NCBI RefSeq assembly: GCF_018687275.1
Contig: NZ_CP061287.1
Span: 1,116,001-1,180,000, forward strand
Direction of reading: 5' to 3'
Length of the DNA stretch: 64,000 nucleotides
Source: Polynucleobacter sp. MWH-Aus1W21
GTDB lineage: Bacteria > Pseudomonadota > Gammaproteobacteria > Burkholderiales > Burkholderiaceae
The notes beneath the pieces were generated by a model. It made no database searches. It worked only from the letters and a program-made list of their open reading frames with translations, and was not told the origin of the DNA. The position numbers and the translations under genes were made by a program. Within the stretch, counting starts at the first letter, position 1. Every line of letters begins with the position of its first letter. Positions 36,079 to 44,416 of this stretch are shown in pieces.

Positions 36079-36303
36079 TTATAGAAGGGATGGAGATGGT
36101 CTGTCGCCAGGCGGAAGTGAGTAATCCAACTTGCGCTCGTAAAGCCTAGCTTTGTAGCAATCCTGGTAACCCTTGCTACCAATTTGCCAGCCTATTGAGG
36201 TGCAGTCTTCTTGAGCGGCTGATTCAATTGAGCCGCAGCCTGTTAAACCGAGGGCAGAAAGGATTGTGAGGATAGAGAAAATGCGCATTTTTGTTGAATT
36301 CAT
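36079..36303 (-). CDS. Small hypothetical lipoprotein
   Basis: I do not recognise a family. From the ATG at 36303 (GAGG just upstream) it is 74 residues, with a signal peptide and lipobox LTGC at about residues 20-23. The mature part of about 50 residues contains two Cys in EDCTSIGWQIGSKGYQDCYK, which could form a disulfide, and a short basic and aromatic tail. The DCTSIGW...YQDC pattern is typical of small exported proteobacterial proteins of unknown role. It is transcribed toward the formate dehydrogenase operon but separated from it by 193 bases. Confidence 0.75.
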   Translation of the reverse strand: MNSTKMRIFSILTILSALGLTGCGSIESAAQEDCTSIGWQIGSKGYQDCYKARLYERKLDYSLPPGDRPSPSLL

Positions 36304-36412
36304 GACCTCAAGTCTACTTGATTCTGGTTGCAATATCGAGGGGAATGCCCTGCTTCCCCGCTCAACTGTTTTAACCCCTACCGACTCAATTCGACAAGAT
36401 AGTTACAACAAA

Positions 36413-36718
36413 TTATTGTACCGGCGGAAAGCCGGCCTTTTGAGTCCACATATTGTTGAAGACGTTAATAATCGGCTTTTCATAAACACCGGCCTTGGTG
36501 TAAGGCTCATCCTTTAACCATGCATCAACATCCGCCCTGCTTGGAAAGTCGATTGCAATCAAACTTCCCAGAGTGGTTTGCCCATCCTCTGAGGTAAGCG
36601 GCCCAGCAAAAGCCATGCGATCAGCCATTTTTGCCAAATAGGCGCGATGCTCAGGTCGAACTTGTACGCGCAAGTCTGCAGTTCCGGCGCGATCCATTAA
36701 TAACATTGTGAAAATCAT
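36413..36718 (-). CDS. YciI family protein
   Basis: This 101-residue single-domain protein of the YciI-like dimeric alpha-beta barrel family shows VRPEHRAYLAKMADR with the conserved His, a GPLTSEDGQTTLGSL strand region, and DVDAWLKDEPYTKAGVYE. The family is related to muconolactone isomerases and DGPF-domain proteins, and most members have no proven reaction. GGAGAAAAT precedes the ATG. It lies 92 bases downstream of the formylglycine-generating enzyme gene on the same strand and may or may not be co-transcribed with the sulfatase operon. Confidence 0.9.
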   Translation of the reverse strand: MIFTMLLMDRAGTADLRVQVRPEHRAYLAKMADRMAFAGPLTSEDGQTTLGSLIAIDFPSRADVDAWLKDEPYTKAGVYEKPIINVFNNMWTQKAGFPPVQ

Positions 36719-36810
36719 ATTTTCTCCATTTCTAATTTAGCGCTATTGATTCAGTAATCCACTTGCAAAATATCAAGGGGTGCTATGTCAGCCCCCCAGG
36801 AAAATCCAAC

Positions 36811-37923
36811 CTATTGTCCGGCATCCTTAACCAAACGAAATCCTAAATGAGACATTGGACTGTAGCGATCTGCTCCGCGGCGAGCGCTGGGTCGATAGGA
36901 TTGACAATAATCTTCGTTACATAAAAATGATCCTCCACGAATGACTCGCTTAGGGGCATTGGGTGGAACGCCATAATCGTCTGGGTCATAAGAACTCGTA
37001 GGTCCTTGAGGATTATTGATCGCGCTATTGCCATATTCTTTGGTTTGAATTGCAAAATAATCAGCACGATACCAATCAGCAACCCACTGCCAGGCATTAC
37101 CTGTCATATCAAATAAGCCATAACCATTTTGAGGATAGGTTCCAACGGAACTAGTACCTATTGCGCCGCCAGCTTTAGGACTGATGACCGGGAAGGCTTG
37201 CTTCTTTACATCCCAAATATTAGCCGGCAGTTTTCCCTCTTGCTCTAGCTGATCACCCCAAACATAAGTAGCCTGGTTTAGACCCCCTCGCGCAGCAAAC
37301 TCCCACTCCGCCTCGGTAGGCAATCTTTTGCCAGCCCACTTGGCATAAGCCAAGGTATCCTCATAACTTACTTGCACCACGGGATGATTGCCCTTGCCAT
37401 CAATATTGCTCTGAGGACCAGTGGGATGACGCCAGCTTGCTCCAGGAACATAAGCCCACCATTGCGAATAATCATTGAGGTTTACTTTTGCTTGTGTGCC
37501 AACAAAAACCATCGCGCCCGGAACAAAAATAGAGGCTGGTGGCTCAGGAGTACCGGGGGGCAGTTGCACTTTGATAGTCTCCCAATCGGGAACTTGCTCT
37601 GCGGTAGTTTTGTAAGCAGTTGCTTTTACAAACTGTGCGAACTGATCATTCGTAACGTGCGTGGTATCCATCCAAAATCCAGACACCTTTACTTTATGCG
37701 CTGGCCTCTCATTGGCCTGCGCTTTCTTATGATCACTCCCCATAAGGAATTCGCCACCAGGTATCCATGCCATACCCTTTGGGCCATTAACACCATCACC
37801 CAAACGGATTACAACAACTTCAGTTTGAGGCTTTGACGAAAAATGACTCCAAAGCAGATATGCGCCAATTACTACTGAAAGCAATATCAACACATAGAGA
37901 AATAAGCGCTTAAGCTTCTTCAT
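36811..37923 (-). CDS. Membrane-anchored formylglycine-generating enzyme (SUMF1 family)
   Basis: This 370-residue protein has an amino-terminal transmembrane helix (about residues 5-25) and a FGE-sulfatase domain (about 45-368). The diagnostic carboxyl motif GGSFLCNEDYC retains the two catalytic cysteines (335 and 340, four residues between them) that bind copper and oxidise the sulfatase Cys. The MTGNAWQWVADWY and GFRLV segments are also typical. The ATG at 37923 lies 5 bases after the upstream porin stop, and an earlier ATG at 37968 would overlap that gene. The domain is predicted to face the periplasm, where it could modify the sulfatases encoded upstream. It may instead be a non-FGE member of the superfamily, but the Cys pair argues against that. 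Confidence 0.88.
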   Translation of the reverse strand: MKKLKRLFLYVLILLSVVIGAYLLWSHFSSKPQTEVVVIRLGDGVNGPKGMAWIPGGEFLMGSDHKKAQANERPAHKVKVSGFWMDTTHVTNDQFAQFVKATAYKTTAEQVPDWETIKVQLPPGTPEPPASIFVPGAMVFVGTQAKVNLNDYSQWWAYVPGASWRHPTGPQSNIDGKGNHPVVQVSYEDTLAYAKWAGKRLPTEAEWEFAARGGLNQATYVWGDQLEQEGKLPANIWDVKKQAFPVISPKAGGAIGTSSVGTYPQNGYGLFDMTGNAWQWVADWYRADYFAIQTKEYGNSAINNPQGPTSSYDPDDYGVPPNAPKRVIRGGSFLCNEDYCQSYRPSARRGADRYSPMSHLGFRLVKDAGQ

Positions 37924-37927
37924 TAAA

Positions 37928-38890
37928 TTATTTTCCCAGCGGGAGGCTGATCGTTGCAATGGCCGCATACCCCTCTACCCGATTCTGTGCCCAATACTCT
38001 TTATAAGCTCGCAAATTAATATATGCATCATTGCCATTCATTTTGAATAGATAGCCTATTTGAGGGCCAACAGCGGCAACGCGAGACTTAAACGCACCCA
38101 CATTATCGCCAATGCCAGAATCTGCGGTCAGCTGATAGTAAACATAACCCGCAATACCTATCTGCCAACTTTGCGAAACAAATTGAGAAATCGACCAATC
38201 CAAGTGCGAGTCAATCCCATTCTTATAATTGGTTTGGTTGTTTTGCCAATTATAAGTAGCACCAACGATGCCAGAGAATTCAAAGCCAGTTGTATTGTTT
38301 AAGTAGGTATAACCGCCGCCAGCATCCATGGCTGTATGCCCGATACCTATACTAGATAGGCTTGTTGAGCTGTAGGTTCCAACTGGTATGTCGCCAGTTA
38401 TATAAGTTTTGTAATTATTATTTCCGGCGCTCCAAGTTAGGCTGGCAAGTGGGTATATATCCGTGCCTCCATTACTGGTATTGGCCCGATTAAATTGCAC
38501 GCTTGGATTGGTAACACTCACTGATGCTGTCGTGGTATTTGTGCCAGGCCCCCATCCAATTCCAATATAGGGTTGAGCACCAAGGATTTTTTCTTCAGCT
38601 ACATATCCTAACTGCATCAATACAAATGACTCGCGCGCACTCAAACCAGCATTAAGACTTTGGCCGCGCTGAAATGTTTTTGATTTGTCAGCACTACCGC
38701 TGTAGGAATATGGCATCGCGACCAACGACCATCCTGTTGCCATAGGGACTGCCGCCATACTGGCATATTGGCCAGAGAGCCAAAATGGAACGCCACCCTC
38801 ATCGGCATAAGCGCCTGAAGAAAACAGGGAAATCGTTAGAAGAAAAAAAGGCCCGGCAATCTGATACCGGGCTCCGCTAAAAATTCTCAT
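37928..38890 (-). CDS. Outer-membrane channel-like protein (Phenol_MetA_deg/SphA-type transporter)
   Basis: This 320-residue protein has a Sec signal peptide (about residues 1-29, ending SGAYAD) followed by alternating aromatic and polar strands typical of an outer-membrane beta barrel. It ends with a beta strand, AAIATISLPLGK, instead of the classical terminal Phe. The pattern resembles the transporter family grouped with phenol-degradation MetA-pathway proteins, whose members are thought to pass hydrophobic substrates. It lies between two sulfatase genes and the FGE gene, so it may admit aromatic or alkyl sulfate esters. The substrate link is inference. Confidence 0.8.
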   Translation of the reverse strand: MRIFSGARYQIAGPFFLLTISLFSSGAYADEGGVPFWLSGQYASMAAVPMATGWSLVAMPYSYSGSADKSKTFQRGQSLNAGLSARESFVLMQLGYVAEEKILGAQPYIGIGWGPGTNTTTASVSVTNPSVQFNRANTSNGGTDIYPLASLTWSAGNNNYKTYITGDIPVGTYSSTSLSSIGIGHTAMDAGGGYTYLNNTTGFEFSGIVGATYNWQNNQTNYKNGIDSHLDWSISQFVSQSWQIGIAGYVYYQLTADSGIGDNVGAFKSRVAAVGPQIGYLFKMNGNDAYINLRAYKEYWAQNRVEGYAAIATISLPLGK

Positions 38891-38931
38891 TCTATTTTTA
38901 ATGGCCTCCTAGCTTATTGGGAGCCAGAAAG

Positions 38932-40458
38932 TCATCTCCCTAGGGGCTGAGAAAAATTAGTCACATTAGAAGGCGGTGGATTTGGAAACTTCTTAACAGA
39001 CGCCAAGTATTCCTGAATCACCTGGAAGATTGGCTCAGCTGTCCAACCATAGTTGGTCATCTGTAAATCTTCATGAGGATCCATTTCAATGTTGTAAAAC
39101 TTTGGGTAATACATGGGTGCAGCATTGGCATAAATACCACCAACCATCTGCTGACCGGTGCCCGTGCGAGCCATATCCTTAAAATAATATCTCCACTGCT
39201 TCCATCGACCGGCAACTAAATCAGGGCCGATAAACGTTAATAAAGATTCGCGATTACCCTTCGTGCTTTCGCCCTTGAGGACGGGCAACTGATTGACTCC
39301 GTCTATAGCTCGATCAGTTGGAAGCTTCACACCCAAAATGGATGCAAAAGTTGGTATAAAGTCCATTGTTGAAAACATTGCGTACGAGGTGCTTCCTGGG
39401 GCAATGTGTCCAGGCCAACGAATAATGCAGAAGGTGCGTACCGCACCCTCGGTTGGTTCACCTAGATCACCTCTAAATGGCCCATTGGATCCCATATCAG
39501 GAGCACCAAGACCCAAGCGATCCCAATTCATAAAGTACTGACCGGTGCCGCCATTATCAGAAGCAAATACGAGAATCGTGTTGTCTTCAATATTCATTTC
39601 CTTTAGGGCGTCCATCACTTGACCAACGTGATAGTCCCCTTCCATCATTTTGTCGCCATATTGTCCGATTCGTGACTTACCAGCAAACTGTTTTGACGGA
39701 AGATTCGGTGAATGACCCATTGAAAATGGCAGATACAAGAAGAAAGGTTTACCTGCTGCATTCTGTTGCTTAATAAATGCAATCGACTTGTCAGTAATCT
39801 CATTGTCAATCTCAGCACGCACCGCCATGGTGTAGGGCTTCACGCGCTCTAGCGGACCATTGCCCTTTTGCTGATTAATCCAAGGGCCTTTGTCATAAAG
39901 AACTTTTTCAGGAACATTTCCAAACGAGTGCGTTTGCATTGCCATTTGCACATAGGCAGCAGAATCCCAAGAAGTATCGGGTGGAATTCCGTAATACTGA
40001 TCAAAGCCGTGAGCGCCAGGCAAACTTTGGGGCGCTCCACCTAAGTGCCACTTACCGAAAATGGCAGTTGAATAACCTGCGTCTTTAAACAACTGCCCCA
40101 TGGTATAGGCTTTGGATGACAAGGTATTTGGTGTTCCTGGCTCAGCAACGAGCGACAAACCATTGCGAATTGAATATTGCCCAGTCATCAACGCAGCGCG
40201 TGATGGCGTGCAAGCAGGCTCAACCAAATATTGCGTAAGGCGCAATCCACTTTTTGCCAATTCATCAGCACGTGGCGTCGGTGCACCACGTAATTCACCG
40301 CCACCATAAGAACCTAAGTCGCCATAACCAACGTTATCCGCCAGTATGAAAACCACATTGGGTTTCTTTTGATTTGGTGCTGAAGTAGATTGTGCAAATG
40401 CTGCTGGTACAACCATCGCAGCAGACAAAACCCCGATCAGAATGCGTTTGAATAACAT
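38932..40458 (-). CDS. Type I arylsulfatase
   Basis: This 508-residue exported sulfatase has a signal peptide (about residues 1-22, ending AAFAQ). The formylglycine motif is CTPSR, with Cys83 as the residue to be oxidised, followed by AALMTGQY. FILADNVGYGDLG is the first metal-binding segment and has Asp-Asn where many family members have Asp-Asp. FGKWHLGG and ASDNGG carry further metal and sulfate-binding residues. It follows the paralogous sulfatase gene by 27 bases and precedes the porin and FGE genes, which together form one operon. The natural ester is unknown. Confidence 0.94.
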   Translation of the reverse strand: MLFKRILIGVLSAAMVVPAAFAQSTSAPNQKKPNVVFILADNVGYGDLGSYGGGELRGAPTPRADELAKSGLRLTQYLVEPACTPSRAALMTGQYSIRNGLSLVAEPGTPNTLSSKAYTMGQLFKDAGYSTAIFGKWHLGGAPQSLPGAHGFDQYYGIPPDTSWDSAAYVQMAMQTHSFGNVPEKVLYDKGPWINQQKGNGPLERVKPYTMAVRAEIDNEITDKSIAFIKQQNAAGKPFFLYLPFSMGHSPNLPSKQFAGKSRIGQYGDKMMEGDYHVGQVMDALKEMNIEDNTILVFASDNGGTGQYFMNWDRLGLGAPDMGSNGPFRGDLGEPTEGAVRTFCIIRWPGHIAPGSTSYAMFSTMDFIPTFASILGVKLPTDRAIDGVNQLPVLKGESTKGNRESLLTFIGPDLVAGRWKQWRYYFKDMARTGTGQQMVGGIYANAAPMYYPKFYNIEMDPHEDLQMTNYGWTAEPIFQVIQEYLASVKKFPNPPPSNVTNFSQPLGR

Positions 40459-40485
40459 TGCGGAACTCTTTAATTTAAATTCAAG

Positions 40486-41958
40486 TTAATTGGATGCTTG
40501 CTTTTTAGGGTAACCCTTGAAGTCCTCACCTACTTTGATATTTGGGTACTCTTTAACACTCTTCTCATAGCCATCAATCCACTTGAAATTCATGGCGTAA
40601 ACCCAACCTAAGGTGAGATCCGTATACATGAGATTGTTATCTTCATGCGGGTCACTACTCAAGTCATAAATCATCGGAATCTGCGCCGTTACAAATGGCT
40701 GTTGTATGGATATAGGAGACTGCGCATACCTGTAAATAGTTTTATAGATCTTCCATTTGATTGACATTAATTCACCGTCAATACCAAAGAATGGGTAATA
40801 GTCTCGACCCGTAGACTTGCTCTTACCAAACATGAATTTAGAGGCATCAATTCCATCAATTGGACGATCCTTGGGCACCAAGTTGGAAGAGTCAACCATT
40901 CCGGCGATGGTAGGCATCCAGTCAACCGCAGCAAACATCTCCTCGGTAACGACGCCTGAGGGGATTTTTCCTGGCCAGCGAATCATTGCGGGGACTCTCA
41001 TGCTCCCTTCAAAAGGTGTATTGAAAAAGTCACCACGAAATGGTCCATTGGTAGCACCGCCAATCTGAGGACTGGCGCCACCACCAGCATTATCACTACT
41101 GAAAATAAAGATAGTGTTGTCTTCGATGCCAGCCTCTTTAACAGCATCCATTACTTGGCCAACACGATAGTCCATCTCAGCAATCAGGTCTGCAAATACT
41201 CCACCGCGTTTCGTTGATTTTTGTGAAAAGTTTGGGTTAGGCATGGGTGGCTCATGCATTTCTGAATACCCTACATACACAAAGAATGGTTTATCAGCTG
41301 CTGCATTTTTCTTGATGTAATCAACAGTCTTAGGAATGATGTACTTCTCATCTATGATTGGGCGAATCTTGAGATCGAGTGGCATAACGGGTTTAGATTT
41401 CTGCCCCTTTTTGCCTTCCCAAACCATTGGCACAGGAAGACCGCTCTCTTTAAAGAGCGGCCATTGCGTATAGCCGGCTTCAAACCAAGTATTTTGGATG
41501 CCCCACCATTCATCAAAGCCTTGATCATTCGGAAGGCGTCCCTGGGTATCGCCAAGATGCCACTTACCATATAACGCTGTTGCATAACCAGAATCAGAGA
41601 GCAACTTAGCGATGGTGTATTCCCAAGGAGCCATCCCAGCTTTTCCTTGACCAGGCCAAGGCACTGAAGTTGTTCCTGATCGAACAGGATGACGACCCGT
41701 CATGATGGCCGAGCGTGATGGTGTGCACTGAGCCTCTACGTTGTAATTATTAAAACGAATACCCTGACTGGCTAACTTATCAATATTCGGCGTGGGTACG
41801 GTTCCACCATACACACCAAATGAACCCCATCCTGTGTTGTCGACTAAGAAGTAAACAATATTAGGCTTCTTTTGCTTTGTCTCAGTACTCTGTGCAAATG
41901 CAGGTGAAGTCAGAAATGAAGCTGCCAACATTCCGATTAATATCTTTTTTAAGAACAT
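40486..41958 (-). CDS. Type I arylsulfatase
   Basis: This 490-residue exported sulfatase is paralogous to its neighbour. The signal peptide is about residues 1-22, ending SPAFAQ. The metal segment is FLVDNTGWGSFG, again with Asp-Asn, and the formylglycine motif is CTPSR with Cys78, followed by SAIMTGRHP. KWHLGD and FSSDNAGG are present. The ATG at 41958 has GGAG at the right spacing, and an upstream in-frame reading to 42021 has no such support. It is the first gene of the sulfatase operon. The promoter region of about 115 bases lies between it and the tRNA-Ser terminator. Confidence 0.94.
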   Translation of the reverse strand: MFLKKILIGMLAASFLTSPAFAQSTETKQKKPNIVYFLVDNTGWGSFGVYGGTVPTPNIDKLASQGIRFNNYNVEAQCTPSRSAIMTGRHPVRSGTTSVPWPGQGKAGMAPWEYTIAKLLSDSGYATALYGKWHLGDTQGRLPNDQGFDEWWGIQNTWFEAGYTQWPLFKESGLPVPMVWEGKKGQKSKPVMPLDLKIRPIIDEKYIIPKTVDYIKKNAAADKPFFVYVGYSEMHEPPMPNPNFSQKSTKRGGVFADLIAEMDYRVGQVMDAVKEAGIEDNTIFIFSSDNAGGGASPQIGGATNGPFRGDFFNTPFEGSMRVPAMIRWPGKIPSGVVTEEMFAAVDWMPTIAGMVDSSNLVPKDRPIDGIDASKFMFGKSKSTGRDYYPFFGIDGELMSIKWKIYKTIYRYAQSPISIQQPFVTAQIPMIYDLSSDPHEDNNLMYTDLTLGWVYAMNFKWIDGYEKSVKEYPNIKVGEDFKGYPKKQASN

Positions 41959-42073
41959 CGCAGTCTCCGGATTTTTTCTGTAATTTCTTGCTGGTTGAGT
42001 CCAGCACTTTGGGGTATGCATACCTTTGCGAAATGATACTTTAATTAATAATAATTACTGGCTCTTGGGACAA

Positions 42074-42097
42074 TAAAAAACCACCCGAAGGTGGTTT
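42074..42097 (-). terminator. Rho-independent terminator after tRNA-Ser(GGA)
   Basis: On the minus strand AAACCACC, loop TTCG, GGTGGTTT is followed by TTTATT. It begins 10 bases past the tRNA end. Confidence 0.92.
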
Positions 42098-42107
42098 CTT
42101 GACTGCT

Positions 42108-42198
42108 TGGCGGAAGGGGCGGGATTCGAACCCGCGGTAGGCTATTAACCTACGCACGCTTTCCAGGCGTGTGACTTAAACCGCTCATCCACCCTTCC
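42108..42198 (-). tRNA. tRNA-Ser(GGA)
   Basis: This is a 91-nt class II tRNA with encoded CCA. The acceptor stem is GGAAGGG/CCCTTCC, the anticodon stem CACGC/GCGTG encloses CTGGAAA, and the long variable arm is GTAGGTTAATAGCCTAC. The anticodon GGA reads UCC and UCU. It lies 57 bases downstream of acs on the same strand but seems to have its own promoter. Confidence 0.97.
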
Positions 42199-42208
42199 GG
42201 AATCGATG

Positions 42209-42214
42209 ATTATA
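42209..42214 (-). promoter_or_regulatory. -10 element of tRNA-Ser(GGA)
   Basis: A perfect TATAAT on the minus strand ends 10 bases before the mature tRNA 5' end, giving a short leader. No clear -35 hexamer is visible 16-18 bases upstream. Confidence 0.6.
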
Positions 42215-42255
42215 CGATTGCCGAAAGGGTTTCCTCTAAAAGCTTGTTTAGGGGC

Positions 42256-44229
42256 TTACAGAGACTCTTTGAGCTGGTCCAAGATGTGCGGATTTTCAAG
42301 GGTTGAGGTGTCTTGAGTAACCTCTTCACCTTTAGCAATCACACGCAAGAGACGGCGCATGATCTTGCCAGAACGGGTCTTAGGCAAGTTATCACCGAAA
42401 CGAACGTCCTTAGGCTTAGCAATCGGGCCAATCTCTTTACCAACCCAGTTACGTAATTCCGTAGCGAGCTTCTTAGCTTCTTCGCCTGTTGGGCGACCGC
42501 CTTTGAGAACTACGAATACGCAAATCGCTTCACCAGTTAATTCATCAGGGCGACCTACTACCGCAGCTTCAGCAACCAATGGGTTAGCAACCAAGCATGA
42601 CTCAATTTCCATGGTTCCCATACGGTGACCAGAAACGTTCAACACGTCATCAATACGGCCAGTAATTGTGAAGTAGCCAGTATCTTTGTTACGGATTGCG
42701 CCGTCACCTGCCAGATACAAAGTGCCACCCAACTCTTCTGGGAAATAAGACTTCACGAAACGATCAGGGTCATTCCAAATCGTACGAATCATCGAAGGCC
42801 ATGGACGCTTCACAACCAAGATACCGCCTTGACCGTTAGGCACATCAACACCAGCTTCGTCAACAATCGCTGCCTGAATACCTGGCAATGGCAATGTGCA
42901 TGAACCTGGAATCATTGGGGTTGCACCTGGCAATGGAGAAATCATGTGACCGCCAGTTTCTGTTTGCCAGAAAGTGTCGGCGATTGGGCAGTTGGAGTTA
43001 CCAACATTCTCGTAGTACCACATCCAAGCTTCTGGATTGATTGGCTCGCCTACTGAACCCAAGAGACGCAGTGATGACAAATCGTAGCTCTTTGGATGCA
43101 CAGCTTGATCATTGCTTGATGCTTTGATCAATGAACGAATTGCTGTTGGTGCTGTGTAGAAAATGGTTGCTTTGTGTTTTTGGATCATTTCCCAGAAACG
43201 GCCAGCATTTGGATATGTAGGAACGCCTTCAAACACAATCTCAGTGGCGCCAACTGCGAGAGGGCCATAAGTGATGTAAGAGTGACCTGTTACCCAACCA
43301 ATGTCAGCAGTACACCAAAACACATCGTTTGGCTTAATGTCAAAAGTCCACTTCATTGTGAGAATCGCCCACAAGAGGTAGCCACCAGTAGAGTGCTGCA
43401 CGCCCTTTGGTTTACCAGTTGAGCCGGATGTATACAGAATGAATAGTGGGTGCTCAGCGCTGACCCACTCTGGCTCGCAAGTAGTTGCTTCATTGGCAAC
43501 GATTTCTTGCATCCAGACATCGCGACCTGCTTGCATAGCAACATCTGTGCCAGTGCGCTTGCTTACGATGACATGCTTAACTTTAGGACACTCACCTGTT
43601 GATAGGGCTTCATCGCAAATAGCTTTCAATGGCAATGCTTTGCCACCACGGAACTGGCCATCAGCAGTAATCACTGCTACTGCACCAACGTCCATAATGC
43701 GATCGCGTAATGCCTGAGCAGAGAAGCCGCCAAACACGACAGAGTGAATTGCGCCGATACGAGCACATGCTTGCATAGCAACAATGCCTTCGATGGTCAT
43801 TGCCATATAAATAATGACGCTGTCGCCTGACTTCACACCCATCTTACGAAGTGCATTTGCCATTTTGCAAACGCGCTCCAACATCTCTTTATAAGTTACT
43901 TTAGTAACGGTGCCGTCATCTGCTTCAAAGATGATGGCAGTTTTATCTCCTAGACCAGCTTCAACTTGACGATCTAAGCAGTTATAAGAAGCATTTGTTG
44001 TGCCGTCTTCGAACCATTTATAGAAAGGCGCTTTGGACTCATCCAAAACCTTAGTAAAGGGCTTTTTCCAATAGATATTCTCTTTAGCAAGGCGACCCCA
44101 GAAACCGTCGTAATCTGAATTTGCTTCATCACAAAGCTTTTTGTAGGCTTCCATACCTGGAATAGCCGCACCCTTTACAAAGTCTGCAGGTGGGTTAAAT
44201 ACGCGGTTTTCTTGTTTTAATGGTTCCAT
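42256..44229 (-). CDS. acs: Acetyl-CoA synthetase
   Basis: This 657-residue AMP-forming ligase activates acetate to acetyl-CoA. The nucleotide-binding P-loop is YTSGSTGKPKG, followed by the CTADIGWVTGHSY region, DTFWQTETGG, and the carboxyl catalytic Lys in KTRSGKIMRRLLR, a site commonly acetylated for control. Length is normal for Acs (about 650). It is divergent from class I fumarase across 187 bases that should contain both promoters. It supports growth on acetate together with the citric acid cycle. Confidence 0.97.
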   Translation of the reverse strand: MEPLKQENRVFNPPADFVKGAAIPGMEAYKKLCDEANSDYDGFWGRLAKENIYWKKPFTKVLDESKAPFYKWFEDGTTNASYNCLDRQVEAGLGDKTAIIFEADDGTVTKVTYKEMLERVCKMANALRKMGVKSGDSVIIYMAMTIEGIVAMQACARIGAIHSVVFGGFSAQALRDRIMDVGAVAVITADGQFRGGKALPLKAICDEALSTGECPKVKHVIVSKRTGTDVAMQAGRDVWMQEIVANEATTCEPEWVSAEHPLFILYTSGSTGKPKGVQHSTGGYLLWAILTMKWTFDIKPNDVFWCTADIGWVTGHSYITYGPLAVGATEIVFEGVPTYPNAGRFWEMIQKHKATIFYTAPTAIRSLIKASSNDQAVHPKSYDLSSLRLLGSVGEPINPEAWMWYYENVGNSNCPIADTFWQTETGGHMISPLPGATPMIPGSCTLPLPGIQAAIVDEAGVDVPNGQGGILVVKRPWPSMIRTIWNDPDRFVKSYFPEELGGTLYLAGDGAIRNKDTGYFTITGRIDDVLNVSGHRMGTMEIESCLVANPLVAEAAVVGRPDELTGEAICVFVVLKGGRPTGEEAKKLATELRNWVGKEIGPIAKPKDVRFGDNLPKTRSGKIMRRLLRVIAKGEEVTQDTSTLENPHILDQLKESL

Positions 44230-44416
44230 GCTTCACAGCCCTCTATCAAATAATCAATAATCTAAAATCAACTACAAATGCGAAAAAGTGTCGCAAAATG
44301 ACAGGTTTACACCCTCAAGACCCTAGAAGATAAGTGAAAACACGGGGGATTTGCTCTATGGCAAACCCTTAAAATAGGGCAAACCTTACTAATAATGTGG
44401 AAATAAGCATAAAACC

